Positions 1 to 5,897 are shown, counted from the first letter of the stretch. The stretch is 10,312 bases of DNA from Conchiformibius kuhniae DSM 17694 (GCF_000428785.1 NZ_AUAP01000040.1:1-10312), one strand, 5' to 3'. Notes: generated from the sequence alone by a model not told the origin. Made by a program: numbers and translations.

Positions 1-35
1 GGCCAGCCGCCTAACACGCGGCTGTGAATTGAAAC
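1..35 (+). CRISPR. Probable terminal CRISPR repeat (single unit visible)
   Basis: Bases 4-10 (CAGCCGC) and 18-24 (GCGGCTG) form a perfect 7-bp stem with a 7-nt loop. The sequence then runs TGAATTGAAAC, ending at 35. A short GC-rich stem followed by an ATTGAAAC end is the known form of many type I and III CRISPR repeats, where the last bases become the 5' handle of the crRNA. With this end on the plus strand, the array would lie to the left of the window and this would be its leader-distal last repeat. No second copy is in the window, so periodicity cannot be shown. It could instead be a solitary repeat or a chance hairpin. The repeat may begin before base 1. Confidence 0.45.
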
Positions 36-337
36 CGCGACTGGCGGCGGGCTTGGGCGTGCGCCAAATCGCCAAACGCCTGCAACAATGGGCATTGCGT
101 CAAGGCAGCGCACAACACCTTTCCCCGCACATGCTGCGCCACAGCTACGCCAGCCACCTGCTGCAAGCCTCGCGGGACGTGCGCGCCGTTCAAGAACTGC
201 TCGGACACCAAAGCCTGTCCACCACCCAAATTTACACCAAATTGGATTTCGTACATTTGGCAAAGGTGTATGACGATGCCCACCCCCGCGCCAAGCGCAA
301 AACGGACGGGGCAGGGCAGGAGGGGGAATATGGTTGA
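29..337 (+). pseudogene. xerC 3' fragment (tyrosine recombinase C-terminus, duplicated)
   Basis: The frame encodes the last ~95 residues of a XerC-type tyrosine recombinase. Numbered from a TTG at 29, it has the catalytic H34-x-x-R37 (HMLRH), H60 of the LLGH motif and the nucleophile Y69 (TTQIYT), then the usual AHPRAKR end. The N-terminal core-binding domain and the first catalytic Arg and Lys are absent. Similarity to XerC starts at about base 51; upstream, the frame stays open through the CRISPR-like repeat to the window edge, but those codons do not resemble XerC. No convincing start or ribosome site is visible. The tail is GEYG, against GQ in the intact-looking copy at the right edge. 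I read it as a non-functional partial duplicate, although the short product could in principle be made. Confidence 0.8.
51..325 (+). repeat. Left arm of 275-bp inverted repeat (xerC 3' end)
   Basis: This segment is the reverse complement of 9984-10258. By base-by-base reading it matches at 274 of 275 positions; the one difference is T at 252, which changes an Ala codon (right copy) to Val (left copy). Identity stops sharply on both sides: before 51 the left copy runs into the CRISPR-like repeat flank, and after 325 the two C-terminal tails differ. Confidence 0.95.
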
Positions 338-355
338 AATGATTTATTTTTCACA

Positions 356-422
356 TTAGGGCGCGTCATCAATCAGCCAAAAAAACACCGCACCGTCATT
401 CCCGCGCAGGCAGGAATGACGG
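356..422. repeat. Dispersed intergenic repeat with dRS3-like inverted repeat, copy 1
   Basis: Bases 356-399 match 3904-3947 at 40 of 44 positions, all four differences being transitions. The copy continues into a perfect 10-bp inverted repeat, CCGTCATTCC (393-402) and GGAATGACGG (413-422). Its core at 398-417 fits the neisserial dRS3 consensus ATTCCC-N8-GGGAAT with one mismatch. dRS3 units are building blocks of the neisserial intergenic mosaic elements. Read on the minus strand, the hairpin is followed after 7 nt by a run of seven T, so it may also end transcription from the GTPase gene. Confidence 0.65.
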
Positions 423-434
423 ATAAAAATACAT

Positions 435-446
435 TTCAGGCAGCCT
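435..446 (-). other. DNA uptake sequence (AGGCTGCCTGAA dialect)
   Basis: The minus strand reads AGGCTGCCTGAA exactly, just after the stop codon of the GTPase gene. It is identical to the 12-mer at 7108-7119. From memory this is the uptake-sequence dialect of Simonsiella and its relatives. Neisserial uptake sequences often lie just downstream of genes, where they can be part of terminators. Confidence 0.65.
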
Positions 447-460
447 GTTTTCAAACAGAT

Positions 461-1660
461 TTATTTTTTAAAATAGGCTTTAAACATTGCCAAAATGGCA
501 TCGGTGCTGTCCGGCAACTCCACCTTGCCCGTTTGCTTATTGAAATAATGTGCCAAAACCTGAATATAAGCGTGTCCCAAAGCTTCCGTCAGCGCGAATG
601 CCGTTGTTCCCGAAATCGCCCCGCCCGCCACACTGCCCACGCCGGGAATAAATTTCAGCAAATTGGACACAATCGCCCTGCCTACTTGCGCCATGCCCGT
701 TACCCCTAACAATCCCGCAATTAAAGATGTGCCGATGCTTTTGTCCAACTCCAACTCAAATTCGGAGCTGACGGTATAAATCATCGTGCTTTGAATGCCC
801 GCGATAATCGGCGCGTCCGTCATTGGAATCGGCGATGCGCCCGCCGCCCCTGCCGCCGCCGCCGCAACATGGACTTTGGTTTTCGCACCGTCAATCATAC
901 GCGCCAGCTTTTTCTCCATATCCACCGCCTGTGCTTTCAGCAAGGCGTCCAAGTGCTTTTTTCTTTGTGCCGCCGAAAACCGTTTGCTTTCCTGCAAACA
1001 TTGTTCCGTCATCTCCAGCAATTTGTCCAGTCCTGCTACCGGAACGGTCGTCCCGAAAAGCGGATAAGATGCGGAATTAACCCGCACATAACGCCCCGCA
1101 ATAAAATCTCGGTGTTTTTCGTCAATGACTTTTTTCGCTTCGGCAAAAAAATTGTCGCCTTTTTCAAACTGCGTATCGGTAAACACCACAACGGTGGGAA
1201 TACTCAATTTTTCAGCCATCTGCAACAAATCAAATTCACGCCCTTCAACACGGCTGGAGCTTTCTTTAATGCACAGCCATGCCACATGCGGCATTTCGTC
1301 ATCATTGCCCGATTCGCACGCCTGACGGATGCCGTCTTCAATATTGCCAAGCAATTGCTGATTGGTTGCTTGATAATCTTTGGCTTCAATGCCTTTGGTA
1401 TCCCAAAGTGTCAAACCTTTTTCGGGAATAACGATTTTTTTTAATTCTTGAGTCTTGGGTTTGCCATCGCCCGTCTCAACTATGTTTGTACCAAACACCG
1501 CATTGACCAGCGAACTTTTGCCGACACCGGTTGCACCCATTAAGACAATATTGAGCTTGTCTTTCTCCCGTTGGGCTTTTTTCTTCACTTTTTCAATATC
1601 CAAACCTTTCTCGGGGTCGTAGCTGTCGCCGAGATAGTCATTGTAAGCTGCCTGTGCCAT
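461..1660 (-). CDS. P-loop GTPase with C-terminal DUF697 domain
   Basis: Predicted 399-residue GTPase. The P-loop is GATGVGKS (42-49), the G3 motif is WDTKG (86-90), and a candidate switch Thr is T70. The usual base-recognition NKxD motif is not seen; TDTQ (161-164) sits where it would be expected. Residues ~265-370 form an Ala/Gly-rich hydrophobic region, with IPMTDAPIIAGIQ and LLKFIPGVGSVAGGAIS stretches typical of DUF697, a domain found at the end of Era/dynamin-like GTPases and thought to touch membranes. Residues 20-36 are highly charged. I chose the ATG at 1660 because AAGGAT lies 6 nt upstream of it; an upstream TTG at 1705 has no such site. The gene is divergent from the XRE regulator and both are AT-richer than the other genes, which suggests acquisition together. 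The cellular role is unknown. Confidence 0.85.
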   Translation of the reverse strand: MAQAAYNDYLGDSYDPEKGLDIEKVKKKAQREKDKLNIVLMGATGVGKSSLVNAVFGTNIVETGDGKPKTQELKKIVIPEKGLTLWDTKGIEAKDYQATNQQLLGNIEDGIRQACESGNDDEMPHVAWLCIKESSSRVEGREFDLLQMAEKLSIPTVVVFTDTQFEKGDNFFAEAKKVIDEKHRDFIAGRYVRVNSASYPLFGTTVPVAGLDKLLEMTEQCLQESKRFSAAQRKKHLDALLKAQAVDMEKKLARMIDGAKTKVHVAAAAAGAAGASPIPMTDAPIIAGIQSTMIYTVSSEFELELDKSIGTSLIAGLLGVTGMAQVGRAIVSNLLKFIPGVGSVAGGAISGTTAFALTEALGHAYIQVLAHYFNKQTGKVELPDSTDAILAMFKAYFKK

Positions 1661-1666
1661 GATTTT

Positions 1667-1672
1667 ATCCTT
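1667..1672 (-). promoter_or_regulatory. Ribosome binding site deciding GTPase start
   Basis: The minus strand reads AAGGAT, 6 nt before the ATG at 1660. This fixes that ATG as the start rather than the in-frame TTG at 1705. Confidence 0.7.
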
Positions 1673-1692
1673 AATTGCTCGGATTAAAGTTA

Positions 1693-1727
1693 AGGCGTAT
1701 TCCAAAATTTTCGGTTAGAATACGCCT
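1693..1727. promoter_or_regulatory. Candidate operator: perfect 10-bp inverted repeat between divergent genes
   Basis: AGGCGTATTC (1693-1702) and GAATACGCCT (1718-1727) are perfect inverted copies separated by 15 bp. They lie in the 153-bp gap between the GTPase and XRE genes, 33 bp upstream of the GTPase start. XRE-family regulators commonly bind such dyads and repress their own or a divergent gene, so this is the best candidate binding site here. A hairpin in the GTPase mRNA leader is the alternative. Confidence 0.5.
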
Positions 1728-1743
1728 GCCGTTGAAAAAATGA

Positions 1744-1761
1744 TTTTATCAATTTTATCAA
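1744..1761 (+). repeat. Tandem 9-mer TTTTATCAA x2 in divergent promoter region
   Basis: Two perfect adjacent copies of TTTTATCAA (1744-1752 and 1753-1761) lie upstream of the XRE gene. A related GATTTTATC also occurs at 1661-1669. They may be an AT-rich promoter element or a second protein-binding site; no confident -35/-10 pair could be assigned nearby. Confidence 0.4.
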
Positions 1762-1813
1762 CGCATTCAAACCAACCCAAAGTTTAATAACCTACCGTGA
1801 AAGTGTGGATTTG

Positions 1814-2218
1814 ATGGAAACCTGCGAAAAAATCCGTCTCCTGCGTAAAGAACGCGAGCTTTCGCAAAAAGACATGGCGGAAAAATTGCAAATGTCGGTA
1901 AACGGCTACTCCAAAATTGAACGCGGCGAAACCGAGCCGAACCTCCAACGTTTGAAACAAATTGCCGATGTGTTCGGGGTCAGCCCGCGCGAATTGGTAC
2001 CGCAGGGCAGCAATAATGTGGTTTGTTTTATTAATCACGGTACTTATACGGGCAATACGTTTGCCAATGACGAACGCCAAACACACCAACAGTTGCTAAA
2101 TGAAATTGAAAAACTGAATCTGGTGATTGCTCATAAAGACGAATTACTTGTCCGTCAAGAGCGTGAATTGGCGGATTTGCGAAAAATGTTAGCGTTTTTG
2201 GACAACAATAAATCTTAA
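1814..2218 (+). CDS. XRE-family HTH transcriptional regulator with coiled-coil tail
   Basis: A 134-residue protein with a Cro/CI-type helix-turn-helix over about residues 4-60 (EKIRLLRKERELSQKDMAEK, then VNGYSKIERGETEPNLQRL and IADVFGVSPREL). A linker follows, and then a charged helical stretch (QLLNEIEKLNLVIAHKDEL, then RQERELADLRKML) that looks like a dimerising coiled coil. I chose the ATG at 1814; a GTG at 1805 would add three residues, and neither has a strong ribosome site. The gene is divergent from the GTPase gene and probably controls it and itself through the dyad at 1693-1727. Its stop lies only 15 bp before argD, so read-through into argD is possible. AT-rich composition matches the GTPase gene. 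Family assignment is firm; the target is inferred. Confidence 0.85.
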   Translation: METCEKIRLLRKERELSQKDMAEKLQMSVNGYSKIERGETEPNLQRLKQIADVFGVSPRELVPQGSNNVVCFINHGTYTGNTFANDERQTHQQLLNEIEKLNLVIAHKDELLVRQERELADLRKMLAFLDNNKS

Positions 2219-2233
2219 AATCTGGAGAAATGT

Positions 2234-3415
2234 ATGGACATTCAGACACTGGAACACGCCCACACCGCCCAAACCTACGCCCGTTTTCCCACCGCGCTGG
2301 TGCGCGGCGAAGGCGTGTATGCTTGGGACGAGCAGGGCAAACCTTATTTGGATTTCACTTCCGGCATCGGCGTGAACAGCTTGGGCTGGTGCGATGCACA
2401 ATGGTGCGCCGCCGTGTCCGCGCAAGCCGCGCAGCTTCAGCACACCTCCAATCTGTATTACACCCGCCCCGCCGCAGAGCTGGCGCAAACCCTTGCGGAA
2501 AAAAGCGGTTTGTCCGCCGTGTTTTTCGGCAACAGTGGCGCGGAAGCCAACGAATGCGCCATCAAAACCGCCCGCAAATACAGCCGCGACCGTTACGGCG
2601 CGCACCGCCACACCATTTTGACTTTAGACCAATCCTTTCACGGGCGCACCGTTACCACCCTGTCCGCCACCGCGCAGGCGCAGTACCACCAACATTTTTT
2701 CCCGTTTACCGAGGGCTTTGACAGCGTACCCGCCAACGATATTGCCGCTTTGCAAGCGCGTTTGGCGCAGGGCGGCGTGTGTGCGCTGATGTTGGAAATC
2801 GTGCAGGGCGAGGGCGGGCTGAACCTGTTGGACGGCGCGTATCTGGCGGAAGCACAACGGCTTTGCCGCGAACACGATGTGCTGCTGCTGATTGACGAAG
2901 TGCAAACCGGCATCGGGCGCACGGGGCAGATGTTTGCCTTCCAACATTTTGATTTGTCGCCCGACATCATCACGCTGGCAAAAGGCTTGGGCGGCGGTTT
3001 GCCGATTGGCGCGGCGGTATTCGGCGCACGTTGCCGCGACACGCTGGGCAGGGGCGACCACGGCTCCACTTTCGGCGGCAATCCCGTGTGCTGTGCGGGC
3101 GCGAATGCGGTGCTCGCGCGTTTGGACGCGGCGTTTTTGGCGGAGGTGCGGCGCAAGGGCGAAGCGTTGCAGGCAGCCTTGCGCGGTTTGCCGAATGTGC
3201 GGGCGGTGTCGGGCTTGGGCTTGATGGTGGGCGCGGAGTTGGCGGACGGCATCGCGGCGGGCGAGGTGGCGGAAGCGGCGCGGCAGCGCGGACTGCTGCT
3301 GCTGACGGCGAAACACAAATTGCGCTTTTTGCCGCCCTTAATCATTTCCGAACAAGAGATTAACGAGGGCGTAGCCATTTTGCGCGAAGTGCTGGCGGAT
3401 TTGCACCGTGCCTGA
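2234..3415 (+). CDS. argD: Acetylornithine aminotransferase (class III PLP enzyme)
   Basis: A 393-residue cytosolic class III aminotransferase of the ArgD/AstC group. It catalyses the reversible transfer of an amino group between N-acetylornithine and 2-oxoglutarate in arginine biosynthesis, and often also the DapC step of lysine synthesis. The phosphate-binding loop is NSGAEAN (100-106), with SFHGRT at 134-139 and EIVQGEGG at 188-195. D221 in LLLIDEVQTGIGRTG would contact the pyridine nitrogen, and the Schiff-base lysine is K250 (ITLAKGLGGGLPIGA). The C-terminal domain has RFLPPL (364-369). Length is normal for the family. GGAG lies 6 nt before the ATG. Composition is GC-rich, like the downstream genes, so the boundary with the AT-rich XRE gene is abrupt. 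The exact substrate (acetyl-, succinyl-ornithine or succinyl-DAP) cannot be separated by sequence alone. Confidence 0.92.
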   Translation: MDIQTLEHAHTAQTYARFPTALVRGEGVYAWDEQGKPYLDFTSGIGVNSLGWCDAQWCAAVSAQAAQLQHTSNLYYTRPAAELAQTLAEKSGLSAVFFGNSGAEANECAIKTARKYSRDRYGAHRHTILTLDQSFHGRTVTTLSATAQAQYHQHFFPFTEGFDSVPANDIAALQARLAQGGVCALMLEIVQGEGGLNLLDGAYLAEAQRLCREHDVLLLIDEVQTGIGRTGQMFAFQHFDLSPDIITLAKGLGGGLPIGAAVFGARCRDTLGRGDHGSTFGGNPVCCAGANAVLARLDAAFLAEVRRKGEALQAALRGLPNVRAVSGLGLMVGAELADGIAAGEVAEAARQRGLLLLTAKHKLRFLPPLIISEQEINEGVAILREVLADLHRA

Positions 3416-3534
3416 AAAACCTTTTTGATAAACGGCTTAACCCTTGCCGCGCAAAACTTTGCCCCGTCTTAAAGCGTTTTAACCAAGCGGCAGCATACAC
3501 TCGCGTTTTTCACACCTGAAAACGGAGTATCCGT

Positions 3535-3819
3535 ATGAAAACCAAACTGATGAAAACCGCTTCGCTGCTGGCTTTGGCAATGTCCCTGTCCGCTTGTGGC
3601 ACCACCATGACCGACAGCCAGCGCAACACGGCGGTGGGCGCGTTTATCGGCGGTGTCGCCGGCAACATGCTGGGCGACAACACCGAATCCACTTTGGGCG
3701 GCGCGGCTTTGGGCGGCTTAATCGGCAGCCAAATCAACGGCGGCAACAATCAAAACCGCAACACCGCCCCCTACCGCGACGGCTACTACAACGGCAACTA
3801 CAACCACAACCATTGGTAA
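3535..3819 (+). CDS. Small glycine-zipper lipoprotein
   Basis: A 94-residue exported lipoprotein. Residues 1-20 form a signal peptide (MKTKLMKTASLLALAMSLSA), with a lipobox ending LSAC, so C21 would be lipidated. Position +2 is Gly, which fits outer-membrane sorting. Residues ~33-68 are a glycine zipper with G35, G39, G40, G43, G47, G55, G56, G60, G61 and G64 spaced for packing of two short hydrophobic helices, as in OsmB and YMGG/OmpA-type Gly-zipper proteins. The tail (70-94) is rich in Asn, Tyr and His and looks disordered. GGAG lies 7 nt before the ATG. The gene sits alone, with 119 bp upstream and a terminator downstream. A role in the envelope or stress is likely from the family, but is not shown here. 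Confidence 0.85.
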   Translation: MKTKLMKTASLLALAMSLSACGTTMTDSQRNTAVGAFIGGVAGNMLGDNTESTLGGAALGGLIGSQINGGNNQNRNTAPYRDGYYNGNYNHNHW

Positions 3820-3836
3820 ACCCCGTTTGCCGCAAC

Positions 3837-3868
3837 ATGCGCGTCTGCTTTGGCAAACGCGCATTTTT
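3837..3868 (+). terminator. Rho-independent terminator after lipoprotein gene
   Basis: ATGCGCGT (3837-3844) and ACGCGCAT (3857-3864) form a perfect 8-bp stem with a 12-nt loop, running into five T (3864-3868). It lies 17 bp after the lipoprotein stop. An alternative stem, GTTTGCC (3825-3831) with GGCAAAC (3852-3858), overlaps its right arm by two bases. Confidence 0.75.
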
Positions 3869-3903
3869 CATCAAAATGCCTTTTCGGTTTGAAGCCCTGC
3901 CGT

Positions 3904-4048
3904 TTAGGGCGTGTCATCAATTAGCCGAAAAAACGCCGCACCGTCATGCCTGCGCGGCGGGAAGCCAAGTCGAAACACGACAAACCTTGATAAAACATGG
4001 CTTGCCAAGCATCGGGAGGTGGATTCTGGCATTCGCGGGCATGACGGC
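3904..4048. repeat. Dispersed intergenic repeat, copy 2, NIME-like
   Basis: The first 44 bases (3904-3947) match copy 1 (356-399) at 40 positions. Here the terminal inverted repeats CCGTCATGCC (3941-3950) and GGCATGACGG (4039-4048) are perfect but stand 88 bp apart, enclosing unrelated sequence. The flanks of both (GCGCGGCGGGAAG and GGATTCTGGCATTCGCGGGC) look like worn dRS3 units. A pair of dRS3 units around a central unit is the known design of neisserial intergenic mosaic elements; assigning it to that family is by resemblance only. Confidence 0.55.
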
Positions 4049-4121
4049 ATTTTTTCTACTATACTGATTTTCAGTAAAAAATTTACATGATGACACGACT
4101 TGGGGCGGTAAAATGGTTTTT

Positions 4122-4158
4122 GATTCGGGCGGGGTGTGGCTGTAGCCCCGCCAGAATC
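4122..4158. repeat. Intergenic hairpin, 13-nt arms with one mismatch
   Basis: GATTCGGGCGGGG (4122-4134) and CCCCGCCAGAATC (4146-4158) pair at 12 of 13 positions around an 11-nt loop. There is no T-run after either side (five T precede it on the plus strand), so it is not an ordinary terminator for plus-strand transcripts. It may be a structured leader or small RNA, or part of a decayed repeat. Confidence 0.5.
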
Positions 4159-4281
4159 GGGGCAGGGCATGGGGCTGTGCTTTGATGTGCAGCCTTGTGC
4201 GTTGAAACATCTTTTCCCGAATCATTTTTCCCCGTCGGTCAAAAAAATAGCAAAGCCGTTCGCAAAGCCGTGCCAATCCGC

Positions 4282-4289
4282 TATACAAT
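4282..4289 (+). promoter_or_regulatory. Possible -10 element
   Basis: TATACAAT lies 23 bp before the ATG at 4312. No clear -35 is visible at standard spacing. If used, it would make the ATG cluster at 4312-4318 the only workable start of the next gene. Confidence 0.3.
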
Positions 4290-4311
4290 CGCGCTTTTGT
4301 TTGCGGTTTTG

Positions 4312-5388
4312 ATGATGATGACGCTTCCCGACACCCGCCCCTATCCCACCGACCCCGTTAAAAACGATTTGCTGCTGTATGCGGAACAAATCGCCCGCCC
4401 CACTTCGGGCGCACAGCGCAAGCTGGCGCAGGAACATTTGACCGCGCAATTGCACGCCTTGTTGTCGCAACGGCAGATTTTGAGCCTGTCGGTGGCGATG
4501 AGCATGGCGCCCGACCGTGAAACCCATGTGGCTTTGGCAGACGGCTTGGCAGATGTGTTGGACGCTTTGCCCGCAAGCGGCGAAGCACAATGGTTCGCCC
4601 TGCCGGTGGTGTTGGTGTGCGGGGCGGAGCAGGCAATGCCTTTGGCGGCAGACGCGCCTGTGGCGGCACTGCAAAACTTGTTGGCGCAATATCCGCACTT
4701 GCAGCCTTTGGCAACGGCGCAATGGCTGCCGCAACTGGTGTCGGGCGAAGATTTCGCCGCCGTGCGTGCCGACCGTTGGTTTGCCGCCAAAACCCAAGCC
4801 GATGCGGCGGCATTGAAATTGTCGCCGCGCCCCGTGTCGGCGGCGGCGGGCAAATCGGTGCAGGTGCTGTATGCTTTGGCGTGGGGCGATGCGTCATTGC
4901 GCCCGCTTTTGGGCAAACCTTTGGCACAAGCGGCATTGCCCCTGATGCAGTTGTGGCAGCAGCATTTCGCGCAAACCGGTTTGACCGTGTTTGCCAACCC
5001 TTTAACCGCACTGCCGCCCCTGACGGCACTGGCACAGGCGGCGCACATGCGTTTGCGGATGGCACTGGACGTGTTCGCCGCCGATGCCCTCCGCGCCCTG
5101 CGTTTGCAAAACCGCCCCGTTGCCGCCGTTGCCGCCGCACAAGAAGGCGGACGCTTGCTGTTTGGTTTTGCCGATGCCGAAGACGCCGTCAATGCGCCGC
5201 ACACCTTCGTGTGGACGCTTTCCCCCCGCGACAACATCGCCACCGTCCAACAAGACTTTCTCGAACTGATGCACGACTGCCATGTTCACGACATCTGCCT
5301 GCTGCCGCGTCCGCTTCCCGAACACGCCGTGTTGCCCAACTACGTCCAAGCGCAGCAACTGAAAACCCGACAAGACTGGTTGAACTGA
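4312..5388 (+). CDS. Conserved-looking hypothetical protein, Ala/Leu-rich
   Basis: I do not recognise this protein. From the ATG at 4312 it has 358 residues, is rich in Ala, Leu and Gln, looks largely helical, and has no motif I can name. The C-terminus (DCHVHDICLLPRPLPEHAVL) is the most distinctive part. The start is uncertain: three ATG codons lie at 4312-4320, a GTG at 4270 would add an N-terminal hydrophobic segment (RYTIALLFAVLMMM) like a signal anchor, and the frame is open back to a TTG at 4195. None has a clear ribosome site. Coding is supported by consistent GC-rich third positions and by the next gene, which starts 1 nt after its stop, so the two are probably co-translated and act together. 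Confidence 0.7.
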   Translation: MMMTLPDTRPYPTDPVKNDLLLYAEQIARPTSGAQRKLAQEHLTAQLHALLSQRQILSLSVAMSMAPDRETHVALADGLADVLDALPASGEAQWFALPVVLVCGAEQAMPLAADAPVAALQNLLAQYPHLQPLATAQWLPQLVSGEDFAAVRADRWFAAKTQADAAALKLSPRPVSAAAGKSVQVLYALAWGDASLRPLLGKPLAQAALPLMQLWQQHFAQTGLTVFANPLTALPPLTALAQAAHMRLRMALDVFAADALRALRLQNRPVAAVAAAQEGGRLLFGFADAEDAVNAPHTFVWTLSPRDNIATVQQDFLELMHDCHVHDICLLPRPLPEHAVLPNYVQAQQLKTRQDWLN

Positions 5389-5389
5389 C

Positions 5390-5887
5390 ATGGCAACGTG
5401 GCTGATTGGCGCGATGGGCGCATCGGCATTGCTGCTGGCGGCATGGGGCTTGCGGCGGGCATGGCAAAACGAACGCACCGCCCACCTGCTTGACGGCGGA
5501 CTGCCCTACCACGCCCGTCCCATCATGACCCCCACCGAATTGAAAGTGTACGACCGCCTGCTGCACGCCCTGCCCGAATACATGATTTTCGCCCAAGTGC
5601 AAGTGTCGCGGGTGGTCGAGTCCCCGCCCGAAAACAACCGCTACTGGTTCAACCTGATTAGCCGTTTGAGCTACGACTTTGTCGTCTGCCGCACAGACGG
5701 TACCCCGCTTGCCGCCATCGAAATCGACGACGCCACCCACAACCTGCCCGAGCGCATCGATGCCGACCAACGCAAAAACCGCGCCACCGAAGCCGCCGGC
5801 ATCGCCATGCTGCGCTGGCCGGTCGATGCCGTGCCAAACGTACGCGACATCCGCCGCATCATCGCCCGTTGCGACCATGCCCGCTAA
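5390..5887 (+). CDS. Membrane-anchored DUF2726 protein
   Basis: A 165-residue protein. Residues 3-20 are a hydrophobic segment (WLIGAMGASALLLAAWGL) followed by Arg, so a single N-in membrane anchor with the domain in the cytoplasm is likely. Residues ~46-160 look like DUF2726: TPTELKVYDRLLHALP, then RLSYDFVVCRTDGTPLAAIE with IDDATH, then DQRKNRATEAAGIAMLRW. D96, E111 and D113, with Q127 and K129 further on, are laid out as in restriction-endonuclease-like (PD-(D/E)XK) folds, to which I believe this family is related. Nuclease activity is only a possibility. The ATG is 1 nt after the stop of the preceding gene and has no ribosome site of its own, which points to translational coupling. A promoter for cysS lies just beyond its stop codon. 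Confidence 0.75.
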   Translation: MATWLIGAMGASALLLAAWGLRRAWQNERTAHLLDGGLPYHARPIMTPTELKVYDRLLHALPEYMIFAQVQVSRVVESPPENNRYWFNLISRLSYDFVVCRTDGTPLAAIEIDDATHNLPERIDADQRKNRATEAAGIAMLRWPVDAVPNVRDIRRIIARCDHAR

Positions 5888-5897
5888 AATTTTCCGC

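Larger units (their letters stand above)
3869..4311. other. Gene-free stretch with repeats and hairpins
   Basis: I see no convincing gene in this stretch, counting from the terminator to the preferred start of the next gene. It holds the second dispersed repeat (3904-4048), a short ACTGA-TTT-TCAGT hairpin around 4063-4075, a longer hairpin at 4122-4158, and a possible -10 at 4282-4289. Short open frames in it lack ribosome sites and recognisable products. The in-frame extension of the next gene back to a TTG at 4195 cannot be excluded. Confidence 0.6.

Noticed and set aside
51..85. xerC-derived CRISPR spacer after the repeat
   Set aside because: The match to xerC starts 15 bp after the repeat and runs on for 275 bp, far beyond spacer length, and no repeat closes it.
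322..326. G-run as a phase-variation tract
   Set aside because: Five G is too short, and the gene is a fragment.
326..460. Insertion sequence at the xerC remnant boundary
   Set aside because: No transposase frame or target-site duplication was found; only the dispersed repeat and an uptake sequence are present.
3171..3182. AGGCAGCCTTGC in argD as an uptake sequence
   Set aside because: The match breaks after AGGCAGCCT; it lacks the conserved CTGAA end.
2624..3378. Long minus-strand open frames opposite argD
   Set aside because: ArgD is unmistakable on the plus strand. These frames are Arg/Ala/Pro-rich shadows.
4176..4207. Possible second CRISPR-like repeat ending GTTGAAAC
   Set aside because: It shares only the GTTGAAAC-like end and a 5-bp stem; the body does not match bases 1-35.
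4311..4320. GATGATGATG as a phase-variable repeat at a gene start
   Set aside because: There are too few units for slippage, and three-base units would not shift the frame.
4590..5405. Second plus-strand open frame of 271 codons overlapping the hypothetical gene
   Set aside because: It is rich in Gly, Arg and Ala in the pattern of an out-of-frame reading. The in-frame protein couples to the next gene by a 1-nt gap.
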